DNA of 64,000 nucleotides, from contig OX352772.1 in assembly GCA_947095535.1 (NCBI GenBank), forward strand, positions 274,422,336 through 274,486,335, in the 5' to 3' direction. Under the pieces are notes generated by a model that did no database searches, was not told where the DNA came from, and saw nothing but the letters and a program-made list of their open reading frames with translations. This DNA is from Poecilobothrus nobilitatus (Eukaryota > Arthropoda > Insecta > Diptera > Dolichopodidae). This document shows positions 40,711-52,043 of this stretch, piece by piece; within the stretch, counting starts at the first letter, position 1, and each line of letters begins with the position of its first letter. The translations under genes were made by a program, and so were the position numbers.

Positions 40711-43381
40711 CAGGGTTTCTTAACCGGTGAGGTATACCTCCCTTGGTGAGGTATACTAATATGTTGGGGGAGGTATGAGATTTTGTTTATTTTTGTTATG
40801 TTTTTTTTTTTTAAATTAAAAATTAAAATTATTTACAAAAAAAAAATATAATTTAAAAAAAAATCTTCAAAATTTAAACTTATTTTATTTATTATGTACA
40901 TATTTATATTATACAAAATAAAATTTGAACGATTACTTTTTTGGAAAATAATTTAGCATTTCTCTATTTTTGTACATAACTATTTCTAATTAAATATTTT
41001 TCTTTTGAAATCAAGTAGACTTTGAAAAAATTCAAAATTATATTCATTTTTATATTCAAATATTGGCAATTGCTGCTAGTAGTTGCAGCATTTTAATTAA
41101 TTCTACTTAATTGTGAATAAATTTTTAACTAAGGAGCCTTTGAAAAAATTCAAAATTAAGTACATTTTTATATTCAAGTATCAAGTTTAGTAATAGTTTA
41201 TATTGCCTGCTGATAGTTGCAATTATTTTAACTTGGTTTAATATTTAATTATTATTTCGTTACCGCTAATAATAAAAAAGAAATATGTCGAAAAAAAGGA
41301 AATATAGTGAGGATTATGTGAAATTTGGATTTACATGCTGTGTTCGTGATAAAATCGAAAAACCCCAATGCTTTCTATGCTCAAAAATTCTCTGCAATGA
41401 TAATATGAGGCCTTCTAAACTCCTTGAATATTTTACAAAAATGCATTCAAATAATTCGGGAGACTCAATTGAATCTCTCAAGCAGAAAAAAGCGCGATTT
41501 CAGTCTTCAGGAACTTTAAGCACGTTAGGTTTTGGATTTAATCAAAAGCCACTTGTTGCAGCTAGTTATAAAGTAGCATATCTTATCACAAAGAACAAAA
41601 AGTCTCATACCATCGGTGAAACGTTGGTCAAGCCTTGTGCTCTTGAAATGGTGGAAGCTGTTCTCGGAAAACCACAGAGAAATCAGATCGCGGCAATACC
41701 TCTTTCAAATGACGTGATAAGAAGTCGAATTGTGGAAATGTCATCTGATATTTTGGATCAGCTTATGTCAGAACTGAAGGAAACAACTCTTCCTTTTGGA
41801 TGAAAGTACTGATGTAGCTCAATGCAGTCAACTTTTGACCTTTGTTAGATATGCCACCGAAACTGGTATTAAGGAAGAGTTTCTGTTCTGCCATCCGCTA
41901 TTAGCTACTACAAAAGCGGCTGATGTGTACCAGATAATTGATGATTTTTTTTCAGAAAATAATCTTGATTGGAAGGAAAAATTGGGATTCATATGTACTG
42001 ATGGTGCACCTTCCATGTTAGAGAAAAATTCTGGTTTTGGAGCATTGGTACGAGCGGTGGCTCCAAATGTTATGGCTCTGCATTGTTTCCTACATCGCCA
42101 TGCATTGGCATCACGAACTCTTCCACAAAGACTCAAGTCTGCCATGGATATCACTGTCCGAGCTGTAAATTTCATCCGATCTCGATCTTTGAATCACAGA
42201 CTCTTCAAAATATTATGCCAAGAAGTTGGAGCTTCTCATGAAATGTTGCTTTATCACACTGATGTACGCTGGCTTTCACGTGGACGAGTTTTCACTCGTG
42301 TCCTGGAACTCAAAATGGAGATAATAACATTTCTTCGAGAGAAAGAAAATAAATTGTGTGGAGAGTTTGAAACTCACAATTTTACTGCATCATTGGCCTA
42401 TCTTGCAGATGTATTTTCGCATTTAAATGATCTGAATATTTCCCTTCAAGGGTCAGAAGTTACTATTTTAGATGCAAATGAGAAGATTACAGCCTTCAAG
42501 CAAAAACTAGATCTTTGGAAGAACCGCGTATCAAAAGGTAATTATGCAAATTTTCCATCTCTAGAAAAAATTTTCTGTGATGAATATTTATTAAAAGCGG
42601 TGTCAGATTGGATTCGAACTGACATTTTAAAACATTTGGATAATCTCATGAATTCTTTTGATAACTACTTTGTAGAAGACAATTTGAAAATTGATCAGTG
42701 AATTCGAAATCCCTTCATATTTAATTTAGACTCCATGGATGATGCTGACATGCAAAAAGACGATCTCATTGATTTCCATAGCAAGGCTATGGTAAGGCAA
42801 AAATTTACCAACCAAAATCTTAAAGAATTTTGGTGCTCGCAAATAGATTCTTATCCGGTTTTGGCAAATAAAGCTCTTTCAGCTTTGATACCATTTGCAA
42901 CAACATACCTCTGCGAATCTGCATTTTCAACATTGGTAAATGTAAAACTGAAAACCGGAAATCGATTGGATGCCAGGCATGACATGCGCTTAGCATTGTC
43001 TAAGATTGTTCCGCGAATTTCACATCTTATTGACGGCAAGCAGCAACAACCATCTCATTAATGCTGCCTTATTATTTTGTAGTATTTATATATATAAAAT
43101 ATTCTTTAAATTTGGGAATTATTCTTTAAATTTTTCACATAAATAAATTTTGTCAACATGAATTAAATATAAAATATAATTTTTTATATCAGTATGAATT
43201 AAATATGATTTTTTTTTATAAATATATATTAAAATGGTAAAAATAAAATAATATATGTAATGTTGGTATACCACTAATTATGTTTCTTATCTTTTCTTAA
43301 AATAAATTAATTATGCTGGAGGTGAGAACATAAAATTAAATATTAGGTGAGGTATGAAGTAAAAAAGGTTAAGAAACCCTG
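40711..43381 (+). mobile_element. hAT DNA transposon (ZBED5/Buster-like), inactivated
   Basis: 2,671 bp with terminal inverted repeats CAGGGTTTCTTAACC / GGTTAAGAAACCCTG and a perfect 8-bp target duplication. GAGGTAT motifs repeat inside both ends (GGTGAGGTATACC on the left, GGTGAGGTATGAAG on the right), as subterminal repeats often do. It encodes one transposase gene, broken by a frameshift and a stop. Confidence 0.95.
41285..43061 (+). pseudogene. hAT transposase, ZBED5/SCAND3-like
   Basis: Three consecutive frames form one protein of about 590 residues. N-terminus: MSKKRKYSEDYVKFGFTC with a degenerate BED finger (CFLCSKIL...KMHSNN; one expected His is replaced). Catalytic core: LDESTDVAQCSQLLTFVRY (first Asp), GFICTDGAPSML (second Asp region), LHCFLHRHALASR (C-x2-H), YHTDVRWLSRGRV. 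C-terminal dimerisation region: PFATTYLCESAFSTLVNVK. A small deletion near 41,800 shifts the frame just before DESTD. A TGA at 42,699-42,701 replaces a Trp codon before IRNPF. Confidence 0.92.
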
Positions 43382-43389
43382 TTCTAAAG
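43382..43389 (+). repeat. hAT target site duplication (right)
   Basis: TTCTAAAG, identical to 40,703-40,710. Confidence 0.95.
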
Positions 43390-43570
43390 TCATATTTCTT
43401 GCAATTACTATTCGATCATTATGCTTGAAATATCTACTATTATCAAAAACAGCTGATCATTTTATATAATACATTTAAATTATATGTGTTATATAAACTT
43501 ACTTGTTGTACATTACATTAGAGCAGCTGATAACTTTTAATTTTTTTTATTTATCTTTTTTTTGGTTTAA

Positions 43571-46500
43571 TTGCTTCGTTTTTGTTTAATTAGCTTCGAT
43601 AATATTGATAATATTAAAGATAACATAAAGATGGATCATTACATTAACTTTCATCAAACTTCAGCAATACATAAATATAAAAATAATTTAAATATTATGT
43701 ATCTAAATATTCAAAGTTTACGCAAAAAATTGTATGAAGTCGAAGCGTTAATTGATAATTTTAATTGTATCGTACATATTATAGTATTGGCAGAAATATG
43801 GTTGCATATATCAGAAAATAAATTTTTTAATATCAATGGTTTCACCTCATATTTTGGCAATAGACATGATGCACATGGCGGGTTTGCTATTTACGTAAGA
43901 AATGACATAGATAGTAACCTAATCTTTAGTGAGGAATTGAGAAATAGTAATATATGTAAAATTATTTAAAAAAAATAGCAATATCATAGGAATATATAGA
44001 TCTCATGATAATTTTTTAACCAAAATCGATGAAATAACGTTTAAATACAAAGGGTCAGTTATAGTAGGTGATATGAATATCAATTAACTAAAAAGCAATA
44101 ATTCTGACAACAAGCTATATATTAATATGTTGCTTAGCAACGGCTTCATAATTTTTAATAACATTTCCGAAAATTATTCTACCAGAATCGCCAGGCACTC
44201 CAAATCATTAATCGATCACTTTATTACAGACTTAGTAAAACAAAAATATTACTTCCATATATTAGATACATATCTTTTTGATCATCAAATGCTTTTTATT
44301 AGTATAGTTCACAAACCCTAGTACAAGACCCCAATATAAAACTATATTAAACTTTGATAATGTTGCAAATGATAGAATATGGTCAAATCTTGACTCGTAC
44401 ACTGACTTTGGAGAAATTGTTTCCGATTTTAGTTCAATTATTAAAAATAACACACAATAAATACCCGTTAAACATTTAAAAAAAAAATGAGTGGATCACA
44501 GAAAAAATTTTAACGAAAATAAAAATTAGAAACTCATTCTTTAATTATAAAAAAAAATTTTTAAGATGGCAATTTATATTTGCAATAATTATAGAGAACG
44601 TAAAAAAGTTAATAGTTGAAGCTAAAAAAAATACTGGTCTGACAAAATAGCACAAAACTGTGATAATAAAAAAATTTGGAATTTATATAAAGAAATAGTG
44701 TTCAATGAAAAGCGAAATGGTGAGAAAAAAACTCAATTAGAGAATCTTTCTCATTGTCATAATCAAACATTAGAATCTCCAAATGAAATCTCAGAGCATA
44801 TGAATAATTATTTTATTAATGTTGCTAATAATATTGAAATTTCCAATGACAATATTGATTTCATTTATATGAATAAATTCAAGAGAACAATTTATTCGAA
44901 ATATCAATTAACTCTAACCAATGCTGATGAACTTCGTGTTTCAATAAATTCTTTAAACTTAACAGCGGCGACAGGGTGTGATGGTATATCTACGAAATTT
45001 ATAAAACGATTCTCAGAGGAACTAATTACCATCATCGTCAAATTTTTTAACAAAACTCTTCAAACAGGTCTTTTCCCTTCTAATTTAAAAAGTGTCATTG
45101 TCACTCCTATTTATAAAAACGGAAATGGTACAGAGTGTTCTAATTACCGTCCTATTTTCGTATTACCAGCATTTTCAAAAATTTTTGAAATTATTATTAA
45201 AAATAGATTAAACACTTTTATGAATTCCAATGGTATTTTAAGCGAAGAACAGTTTGGTTTCGAAAAAGATCCAATACAACAGCAGCTTGTCTATGTTTAA
45301 CAGATTTCATCCCGAAAAATATGGATAACAAAAAATATGTGAGTTGTGCTTTTTTAGATCTTAAAAAAGCATTTGATTGTGTTGATCATAAAATTCTTTT
45401 ATTAAAATTGTCTAAACTTCATTTGTCTGACCTACAACTGAAGTTATTCAAATCATATCTTGAAAACAGAGATCAACTAGTCCGCGTAAATAATACATAC
45501 AGCTCAAAACAAACCGTAACCAAAGGAATCCCGCAGGGATCCATTTTGGGGCCTGGTGCCTTACCGCATACCGCTACTTTTGTTAAACGAAAATCGCATT
45601 CGAAAATTTGGAACTTTGAAAATTGAAAATCGCAGCGTTGCGAGTGCAAAATTAATTTTTTTATACTATATAATGCTTACACAGTTAGACACCAGTCTCA
45701 AAATTTTAATTTCCCATTCGCAACCCTACGATTTTCGATTTTCAAAGTTGCAAATTTTCGAATGCGATTTTCGTTTAGCGAAAGTAGTACTACGCGGTAA
45801 GGCACCAGATCTGTTTAAAATTTATATAAACGACTTAACTCGTTTAAATATCAGTGGAAATCTGCAGCTGTATGCAGATGACGCTGTATTGAAATATGCA
45901 TGTGATAGTGAAGATGATTTGAAGAGCTGTATTCGAAATGATATGAGTATTATACAAGTATGGTTGAGAAAAAATCGTCTTAGCTTAAATATGAAGAAAA
46001 CCAAAATTTTTTTTTTCGAAAATAAAAGTTCAGATATGGGGACTACATTCCGTTTCAGCAATAAGAATACAGAAGTCGTAAAAAAATTTAATTATTTAGG
46101 TCTAATAGTAGATAGTAAAGCAAATTGGAGTGCTCAGATTGAGCACATAATGAAAAATTTAGCTCTCTATATTTTTATAAAAAGCAAGTTAAGAAACTTT
46201 GTATCGAAGAAAGCCTTATATGCTATATATTCATCTTTTATTAAATCGCATATCACTTACTTGAATCCTATATGGAGTAGAGCTCCTCAACTTTATCTAA
46301 ATAAATTAGATATCTTGCACAAAAAGAGTGTAAAAATGACTCACAGATTTCCAAGTCAACACCCTACAGCTTTAATATACTCTACTAAATATATTAGTTT
46401 TTCAAATATATGCAAATGCGAACTACATATATATTCTCACTTTTAAAATTGTTAATAACGAAATCAAGCATAACATCATACTCAACAGAATTATCGACAT

Positions 46501-46700
46501 CCACAACCACAATACGCGCAATTAAGCAAATTTAAAAGCAAAGTTATTCTGTTCAAATAAAAAGCAAAACAATTGTGTATATAACTGTCTAAAAATTTAT
46601 AATGAACTTCCTGAAACTATCAAATTAATCAATAATATAACGGAGTTTAAAAATAAAATTAAACCTTTTTTGCTACGGCATCAATTAGAAATCACTTAAT
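43571..46700 (+). pseudogene. CR1/Jockey-group LINE ORF2 (endonuclease and RT), decayed
   Basis: Endonuclease part: LNIMYLNIQSLRKKLYEVEA, VLAEIWLHISENKFFNINGF, HGGFAIYVRND, then, after several stops, ARHSKSLIDHFITD and DHQMLFISI. RT part: AATGCDGISTKFIKRF, YKNGNGTECSNYRPI, ILSEEQFGFEKD, CAFLDLKKAFDCVDHKILL (first Asp), GIPQGSILGP, LQLYADDAVLKYAC (catalytic YADD), LNMKKTKIFFF, FNYLGLIVDS. The C-terminal part ends near 46,698 (YNELPETIKLINNITEFKNK). There are at least five frame breaks, and a foldback MITE (45,553-45,808) sits between GSILGP and LFKIYINDL. No ORF1 precedes it. Confidence 0.88.
45553..45808. mobile_element. Foldback MITE inside LINE RT
   Basis: 256 bp with arms of about 100 bp: CTGGTGCCTTACCGC at the left, GCGGTAAGGCACCAG at the right, and near-perfect pairing of AAACGAAAATCGCATTCGAA and GAAAATTTG further in. 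The spacer is short. It interrupts the RT between two adjacent conserved motifs. I could not settle the target duplication. Confidence 0.85.
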
Positions 46701-47112
46701 TCAAAAAAAAAAAATTAAAAGTCTTCAAATAAAACGAATATGTAAATGTGTAAAACGAATGTGTAAAACTGAAATTTTTTTTACGATATTTTAATTTTTA
46801 TTCTAATATTCAAGTGTAAAACTGTAATTTTTTTTTACGATTTTTTGTTTTTTAATTTTTATTCTAATATTTAAGTACCTATTCTCTCTAATTTTATATT
46901 GTATTAAATAACTTTTCTATTTATTACATTTGTATTTAATTTTATATAATATTTAATTTTTCAAAGAAGAAGAATATACTTTTTAATTGGTTTGTTATAA
47001 TAATTAATAAGGTCACAAAGCTCAGGCTAAGACCATAAAGAAAAAAGAAAAAAAAAAAAATTTTGTTTAGATTGTGTAATATACAACTTATGAATTTAAT
47101 AGAGAAAAAAAA
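46701..47112. other. LINE 3' UTR and AT-rich sequence
   Basis: Two copies of a GTGTAAAACTG(A/T)AATTTTTTTTACGAT unit (about 46,748-46,850), then GGTCACAAAGCTCAGGCTAA followed by an A-rich tail near 47,036-47,060, plausibly the end of the LINE. Confidence 0.5.
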
Positions 47113-47385
47113 GAATGAAAGAAATTGAACAGGACAGAATATTTAAAAAAAAACAAAAGTATATATACATATAATAAAATATTTACATGCGTTTAATATT
47201 CTAATACATCTTTGGCTATTTTTTTTTGGCGCCCGTTTTTTATTCAATATTCAATGCATATTAATTATTTGCTATGAAATAATTAAAAATATATGGAGTA
47301 ATTAATGTAAGTAAAGGTAAATATGTATAATAATTGTGAGACAAATTTAAAGAAATGTTTTTCAATTAAATCTGATTAAAATGAA
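47113..47385. repeat. Left inverted repeat of P-like element
   Basis: Pairs with 49,775-50,020 over about 250 bp; the best blocks are TCTTTGGCTATTTTTTTT, GGCGCCCG and ATTCAATATTCAATGCATAT. Confidence 0.88.
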
Positions 47386-48051
47386 TATAATTTGAATTAT
47401 AATGTAATTGATAATAACGGCAATGGTAATCTTCACTGATGCCTAATTTAGTGGTGTTATGGAAGAACAAAATCAAAAGCGAAAAGTAACTTACTAATTA
47501 CTATATTATTAAACCGTGAATTGTTTAGAATTTGATTAAAAAAATATTTCAAAAAAAATCTTAATTTTTAAAAGATAAACGAAATTTGATGTTTTTTTTT
47601 GTATAACAATATTTATTAAACAATTCCTTAAATATTAATTTGATTTAATTGATAGGTACATATGTACATATATACATTATAATATGAGATAAATAATATT
47701 GTTTGTTATTCGTAGTTGGGCTTTTTATTGAAAAATAATAAATAAATAATAGAAAAGCGTTAGGAATAAAACAAAATTTGATAAACAATTTATTGTGTTG
47801 CGTTAAAAATTGTAATATTAAAATTAATGCAAATATATATTTATATCAATTTCCGAAAGACAAACAGTTCTTGCATAAATGGTGTCATAATTTACAAGTA
47901 AATTTAAGTCAAAATATATAAAGAGAAAAGTTTGTTCAGCGTACTTTGATAAAAACTTTGTGGTGTAATTCCAACTAATTTTTTTACGTAACGAAAAAGA
48001 CAACATTGTTTTTACCGTTAAATTTTAACAATTCAGAAAATCAAAGAAAAA

Positions 48052-48320
48052 TGCAGCGTTCCAAATTGCAGAAAATCTGGGGAAAGTAATCGATTATTTA
48101 GCTTTCCTCTTGATAATGTAGTTAGACAAAAATCTAACTATTAATCTTTTGAATTTATGCGACAATATTTCAAAATCAAAACATTTATACGCTTGCCAAG
48201 ATCATTTTGAACCATATCATCTGAGAAATAGAAAGCTTCGTAAAAATGCTTTGTTTATTAAGAATTTAATTTCTGTTTTTTTATCTTTAGAAAAAATCAT
48301 TACAAAAAAATTGTGAACAG
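48052..48320 (+). pseudogene. THAP zinc-finger domain of P-like transposase
   Basis: CSVPNCRKSGESNRLFSFPL gives the first Cys pair and the FxFP motif of a THAP domain. After a stop and frame change, SKHLYACQDHFEPYHLRN supplies the Cys-x2-His pair, followed by KLRKNALFIKN. THAP fingers bind DNA at transposon ends. The frameshift lies between the two halves. Confidence 0.75.
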
Positions 48321-48494
48321 ATTAAATATCTTAATAAATGTTTTAAATTATCTACAATCATTAAAACTTCCGCCAAAAAAAACGAACTTTTGTATTCAAG
48401 GGCTAATTCTTACAATAACTGGAGCATTAAATCTAAGTGAAGATCTCTGCTTATGTGAAAATCTGAAAACTAAATTTTTATGAACATCTAGGTT

Positions 48495-49510
48495 AAATCA
48501 GGATCCACTTGAAAACAAGTTTGCTCAAGTACATTACAAAGACGGAAATAATAGTAATTTATCTGTGGCAGAATTCAATTGGAGCTCGCATAATATCAAT
48601 GCGTATAGTAACATTTACGCACGCCAATAAAAACTGTCGCAATTACTCAGATTATATGCTAGATTGAAAATCTGCGCTTAATAATAATTTAGAATCAGAA
48701 GAAAATCTGAATAATTTGAGATTGGTCGAGCTTTTTAGTGTGTCACACCATTCTACAGACTACGGTAAATTTGAGCCTATTTCACATATGTTAAGAGAGA
48801 TTAACTCAAGGTCTGAGCTCTTCGATATTAGTGTTAACAAATTAACACTGAGAGCCAGACTTTACGCGAGCATGTTAAATTCTAGTAGTCTGCATGATTA
48901 GTTCGTCATTTGCAATCTAACTTGCATGTTAGTTCCTTTTTTTTTTTTTTTGCAATGCTAGTTTTTTTTTTTGTTTTTTATTACTATTAACATCATTACT
49001 AACATTTATTAGTAGTTACTAACAGTGGTAATGACCAATTTAAGTATTAAGTTTTCCTAATATATATGTATCATCATTTACTAACTTACTAATATACTAA
49101 CCCTTGTAAATGATGACTTTTTCAGTTAATTGTGATAGTTCACTAAATGAACAACATAACTGATGCTTGGTTTAAGCAAATGTCTGATGCAGAATTAGAT
49201 TCTAATAATGTAGTGTCGGAATCTGATGAAGCACAAATATCACCAGATATTGAGAAAAGTATCACTGAAATAATAGATAACTCTACCATAAATGACATTA
49301 ACTTAGATTCACATGAAGCGGAGCAAGCTGAATCTGAAAGGTGCTTTGTTTCAAAATTATTTCTAATAATAATAAAATAAACTGTTCTAAATGTTACGAA
49401 GTAATGATTAAAAATGAGCCTTTAATAAATTTTCGATTAATAAAATACAAAAACTTCAATAGTACATCAGAAAACATATTTTACAACAATAAATACCAAG
49501 AAATTTTTTT
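48495..49510 (+). pseudogene. P-like transposase C-terminal remnants
   Basis: Around 48,500-48,620 a frame reads NQDPLENKFAQV then DGNNSNLSVAEF. This is the 'LNQDxLENxFxxIR...GxNxNPS' signature of P/THAP9 transposases. A 77-codon acidic frame (49,147-49,380) and the segment NNKINCSKCYEVMIKNEPL (Cys pair typical of the final domain) follow. The pieces are separated by stops. Confidence 0.65.
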
Positions 49511-49774
49511 TAATATGTAAGTAGCTCTACCCTCATAAAATAGTATTAATTATTATACATATTTTCACAATATAATTTTTAAATCGATTTATACAGACTA
49601 AATAAAAATAAGATTTAACGTTATTTTATTACGAACAAATATTTTGTACTTCATTTATTCCACTACAATAAGAGATCAGGGAAGATCACCATTGCCACTT
49701 CATTATCACCATTATTAATCAAATCATTGCATTTGATTAATAATGGTAAATACATTTTATTCAAAAGATAATCA

Positions 49775-50020
49775 TTTAATCAGATTTAATAATCGCATTG
49801 AAAAACATTTTTTAAATTTTTCTCACATTTATTATTTACCTAACTTACGTTAATAATTACTATATTTTTGATTATATCATAGCAAATAATTAATATGCAT
49901 TGAATATTGAATAGAATACGGGCGCCAATAAAAAAAATAGCCAAAGATTTATTAAAATATTAAATGCATGTAAAATATTTTATTCTGTTATATTTCTTTC
50001 ATTCTTTTATATTTTTGTGT
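49775..50020. repeat. Right inverted repeat of P-like element
   Basis: Reverse complement of 47,113-47,385 with scattered mismatches and indels. Confidence 0.88.
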
Positions 50021-51083
50021 ATGAAGTTTTAAAAATTTGTATACCAGTTTCTGATATATTTTCTTAAAGAAAAAATTGAGTATCTTCTATATTTAATGTC
50101 TTTGCTATTACACATCAATATTTTCATCCATTCTGAAAAAGCTGAAAACAATAAAACATTGATGTGTTCTAGGCTTGTTTAATGTTGGTATATATTTTCT
50201 ATGAAATAGCTAAAGCCTAAAAATCTTGGGAGCATGTATATGATGTGAAGACACTGTAAAAAAAGTCACGTGTCCGGAACCCCTCAAAAATTGTCAAAAT
50301 TGGATCATTTTTACCGTTACCGAACTAAAATTTGCCGTTTTTTGAACTTTTTTCGATTATTTTTCGCGAAAATTAAATTTTAAAATTTTTTTCATACAAA
50401 AATCTACATCTTGTTACGAAAATATGGCCGAGTGCCGACTGAAATTTTGACGAATTAATACATTCTTATTGATAATGAAAGACTACCAATTCTCGGCGAT
50501 CGCTGAAAACCTTCCGCGGACGTTATATGAATTATGAATCATATATGAATTAAAAAAATATTAAAAAATGTAATTATGAAAATTAAAGGAGCGGGGCAGT
50601 TATCAAATTCTATTTTACAAACTCCACTTTCACAAAATACTTTTTACCAAACTTTAAATTTTCGCAAACCTTCTTTTTGCAAATATACATTTGACTAAAT
50701 AACCCATTTCTTTTAATGAGACACTTCGCAAAATATATTTTTTGCAAACCATTCTTTTCACATAATATAATAAATTATGGTACACTTCTCAAACTTTTTC
50801 TCTTTTTTGTATTCTTTTCTATGTTCTATTTAGAAAAAACCAAAAACATTGCGGTACTTTTAAAATTTTATTATAGTAGTAGTACAAGTATTATTATCAG
50901 TATATTATAGGTATTGATAATGCATTTAAGATTAGTTGTGAATCAGTGTTAATATAGTTATTGAGTTGTGAATTTTACTAGGTAAGAAAATTTGTAAATT
51001 TATAATATCTCTTTTTATTAAAATATACTAATTTTTGCACATTTTTGCTGCTTAGTTAACAATTTAGAATAATATTCATAATT
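50021..51083. other. Region 5' of MULE gene with GCAAA-type repeats
   Basis: No gene seen. From about 50,600 to 50,790 a motif like TTTCGCAAAC / TTTTGCAAAT / CACAAAAT recurs every 15-20 bp. A similar series in inverted orientation lies at 63,000-63,160 beyond the MULE gene, so these may be its subterminal or foldback-type ends. Confidence 0.4.
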
Positions 51084-51262
51084 ATGATTGGGGAAGAAGA
51101 TTTTATAGAAAACGTTTCTACTGAGGATGTTCAAACTCAAAGAGAAAAAGTTTGTGAAATTTTTAAGTCAACGAAAGGAACAGATAAATTAAATGAGGAA
51201 GGTTTTCAATATAACTTTAGTAGACATATAATCAATACATTCTATTGGACTTGTGACTTAAG

Positions 51263-51329
51263 GTTGGTATATATATAGTTAATTTCAATTTTTATTTTGA
51301 TGAACTATATTAACGTTCAATATTTTTAG
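51263..51329 (+). other. Predicted 67-bp intron in MULE transposase
   Basis: GTTGGT...ATTTTTAG. Splicing joins TTA AG and A TTG GTA, restoring one frame across the FLYWCH finger. The size is typical for flies. Inferred from frame continuity only. Confidence 0.65.
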
Positions 51330-51937
51330 ATTGGTAGAGCCCTACAAATGCTGCGGAACATGTGTTACAAAGTTAAGCTTGTGTGGAAAACATTATATAC
51401 ACAAGGAAAATGGAAACCATAGCCATGAGCAATCAAATTTTGTATTTCTACTACCATCAATGAATGAACGAAGATGCTTTAAGCGACCCAAATAAAAAAC
51501 ATGCAAAATTATTCAAGATTCTGTATCCAATTGTGAAATTCAGACATCTAGAAATTTGTCTGGCATTACTTCATTGAGAAAAACTATAACTACGATTAAG
51601 AGTAAGACTCGGGTAAATATAAATGAGCCTGATGAGCTATTTTTTGAGCTTGATCCAAAATATACAGAGCAGTCTAATTTTATAATTAGAGATGTTACGT
51701 TTGATAAGGAACGAATAATATTGATTTCAACAAAAGAATTTATAAAATATTTAAGTTCGGGAGAGTACTGAATGATGGATGGAACTTTTAAAGTAGTCCC
51801 ATCAATTTTCAGGCAGTTGTATACCATTCATTCAAATATTAGTACTGGTTCTAAAGCATATCCTCTTGTATTTGCATTATGCTCAAGAAAAAGCCAAAAA
51901 ATTTACGAACATCTACTGGAGCTTCTAATTGACGTCG

Positions 51938-51949
51938 CAGTTGAATTTA
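51938..51949 (+). repeat. LOA-like LINE target site duplication (left)
   Basis: CAGTTGAATTTA, repeated exactly at 56,751-56,762; it lies in the MULE coding sequence. Confidence 0.92.
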
Positions 51950-52043
51950 GGGTTAGGTTAGGTTAAGGTGGCTGCCAAAAAGGCACACTTAGACCGTATT
52001 TGGTCCATTGTTATACCACATAGAAGCTTTTCTATCCCACTCG

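Larger units (their letters stand above)
47113..50020 (+). mobile_element. P-element-like (THAP) transposon relic with long inverted repeats
   Basis: Long inverted repeats enclose fragments of a THAP-domain protein and of a P-transposase C-terminal region. P elements normally have short terminal repeats, so repeats of about 250 bp are unusual; they may be the termini of a THAP9-like family or a foldback derivative. Most of the catalytic core is gone. Confidence 0.7.
51084..51949 (+). pseudogene. MULE (Phantom/NOF-like) transposase, N-terminal part with intron
   Basis: Exon 1 from ATG 51,084 (MIGEEDFIENVSTEDVQTQ) to 51,262, a 67-bp GT-AG intron (51,263-51,329), then exon 2 beginning LVEPYKCCGTCV. 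YWTCDLR, CCGTC and HYIHKENGNHSHE form a FLYWCH-type zinc finger. Farther on, FELDPKYTEQSNFIIRD, MMDGTFKVVPSIFRQLYTIH and YPLVFALCSRKSQKIYEHLL are MULE transposase motifs (the first catalytic Asp in MDGTF). A TAA near 51,492 and a TGA before MMDGTF are nonsense changes. The gene is interrupted at 51,949 by the LOA-like LINE and resumes at 56,763. Confidence 0.82.

Noticed and set aside
51950..51966. GGTTAGGTTAGG as an interstitial telomeric repeat
   Set aside because: It is the 3' tail of the LOA-like LINE, directly bounded by the target duplication.
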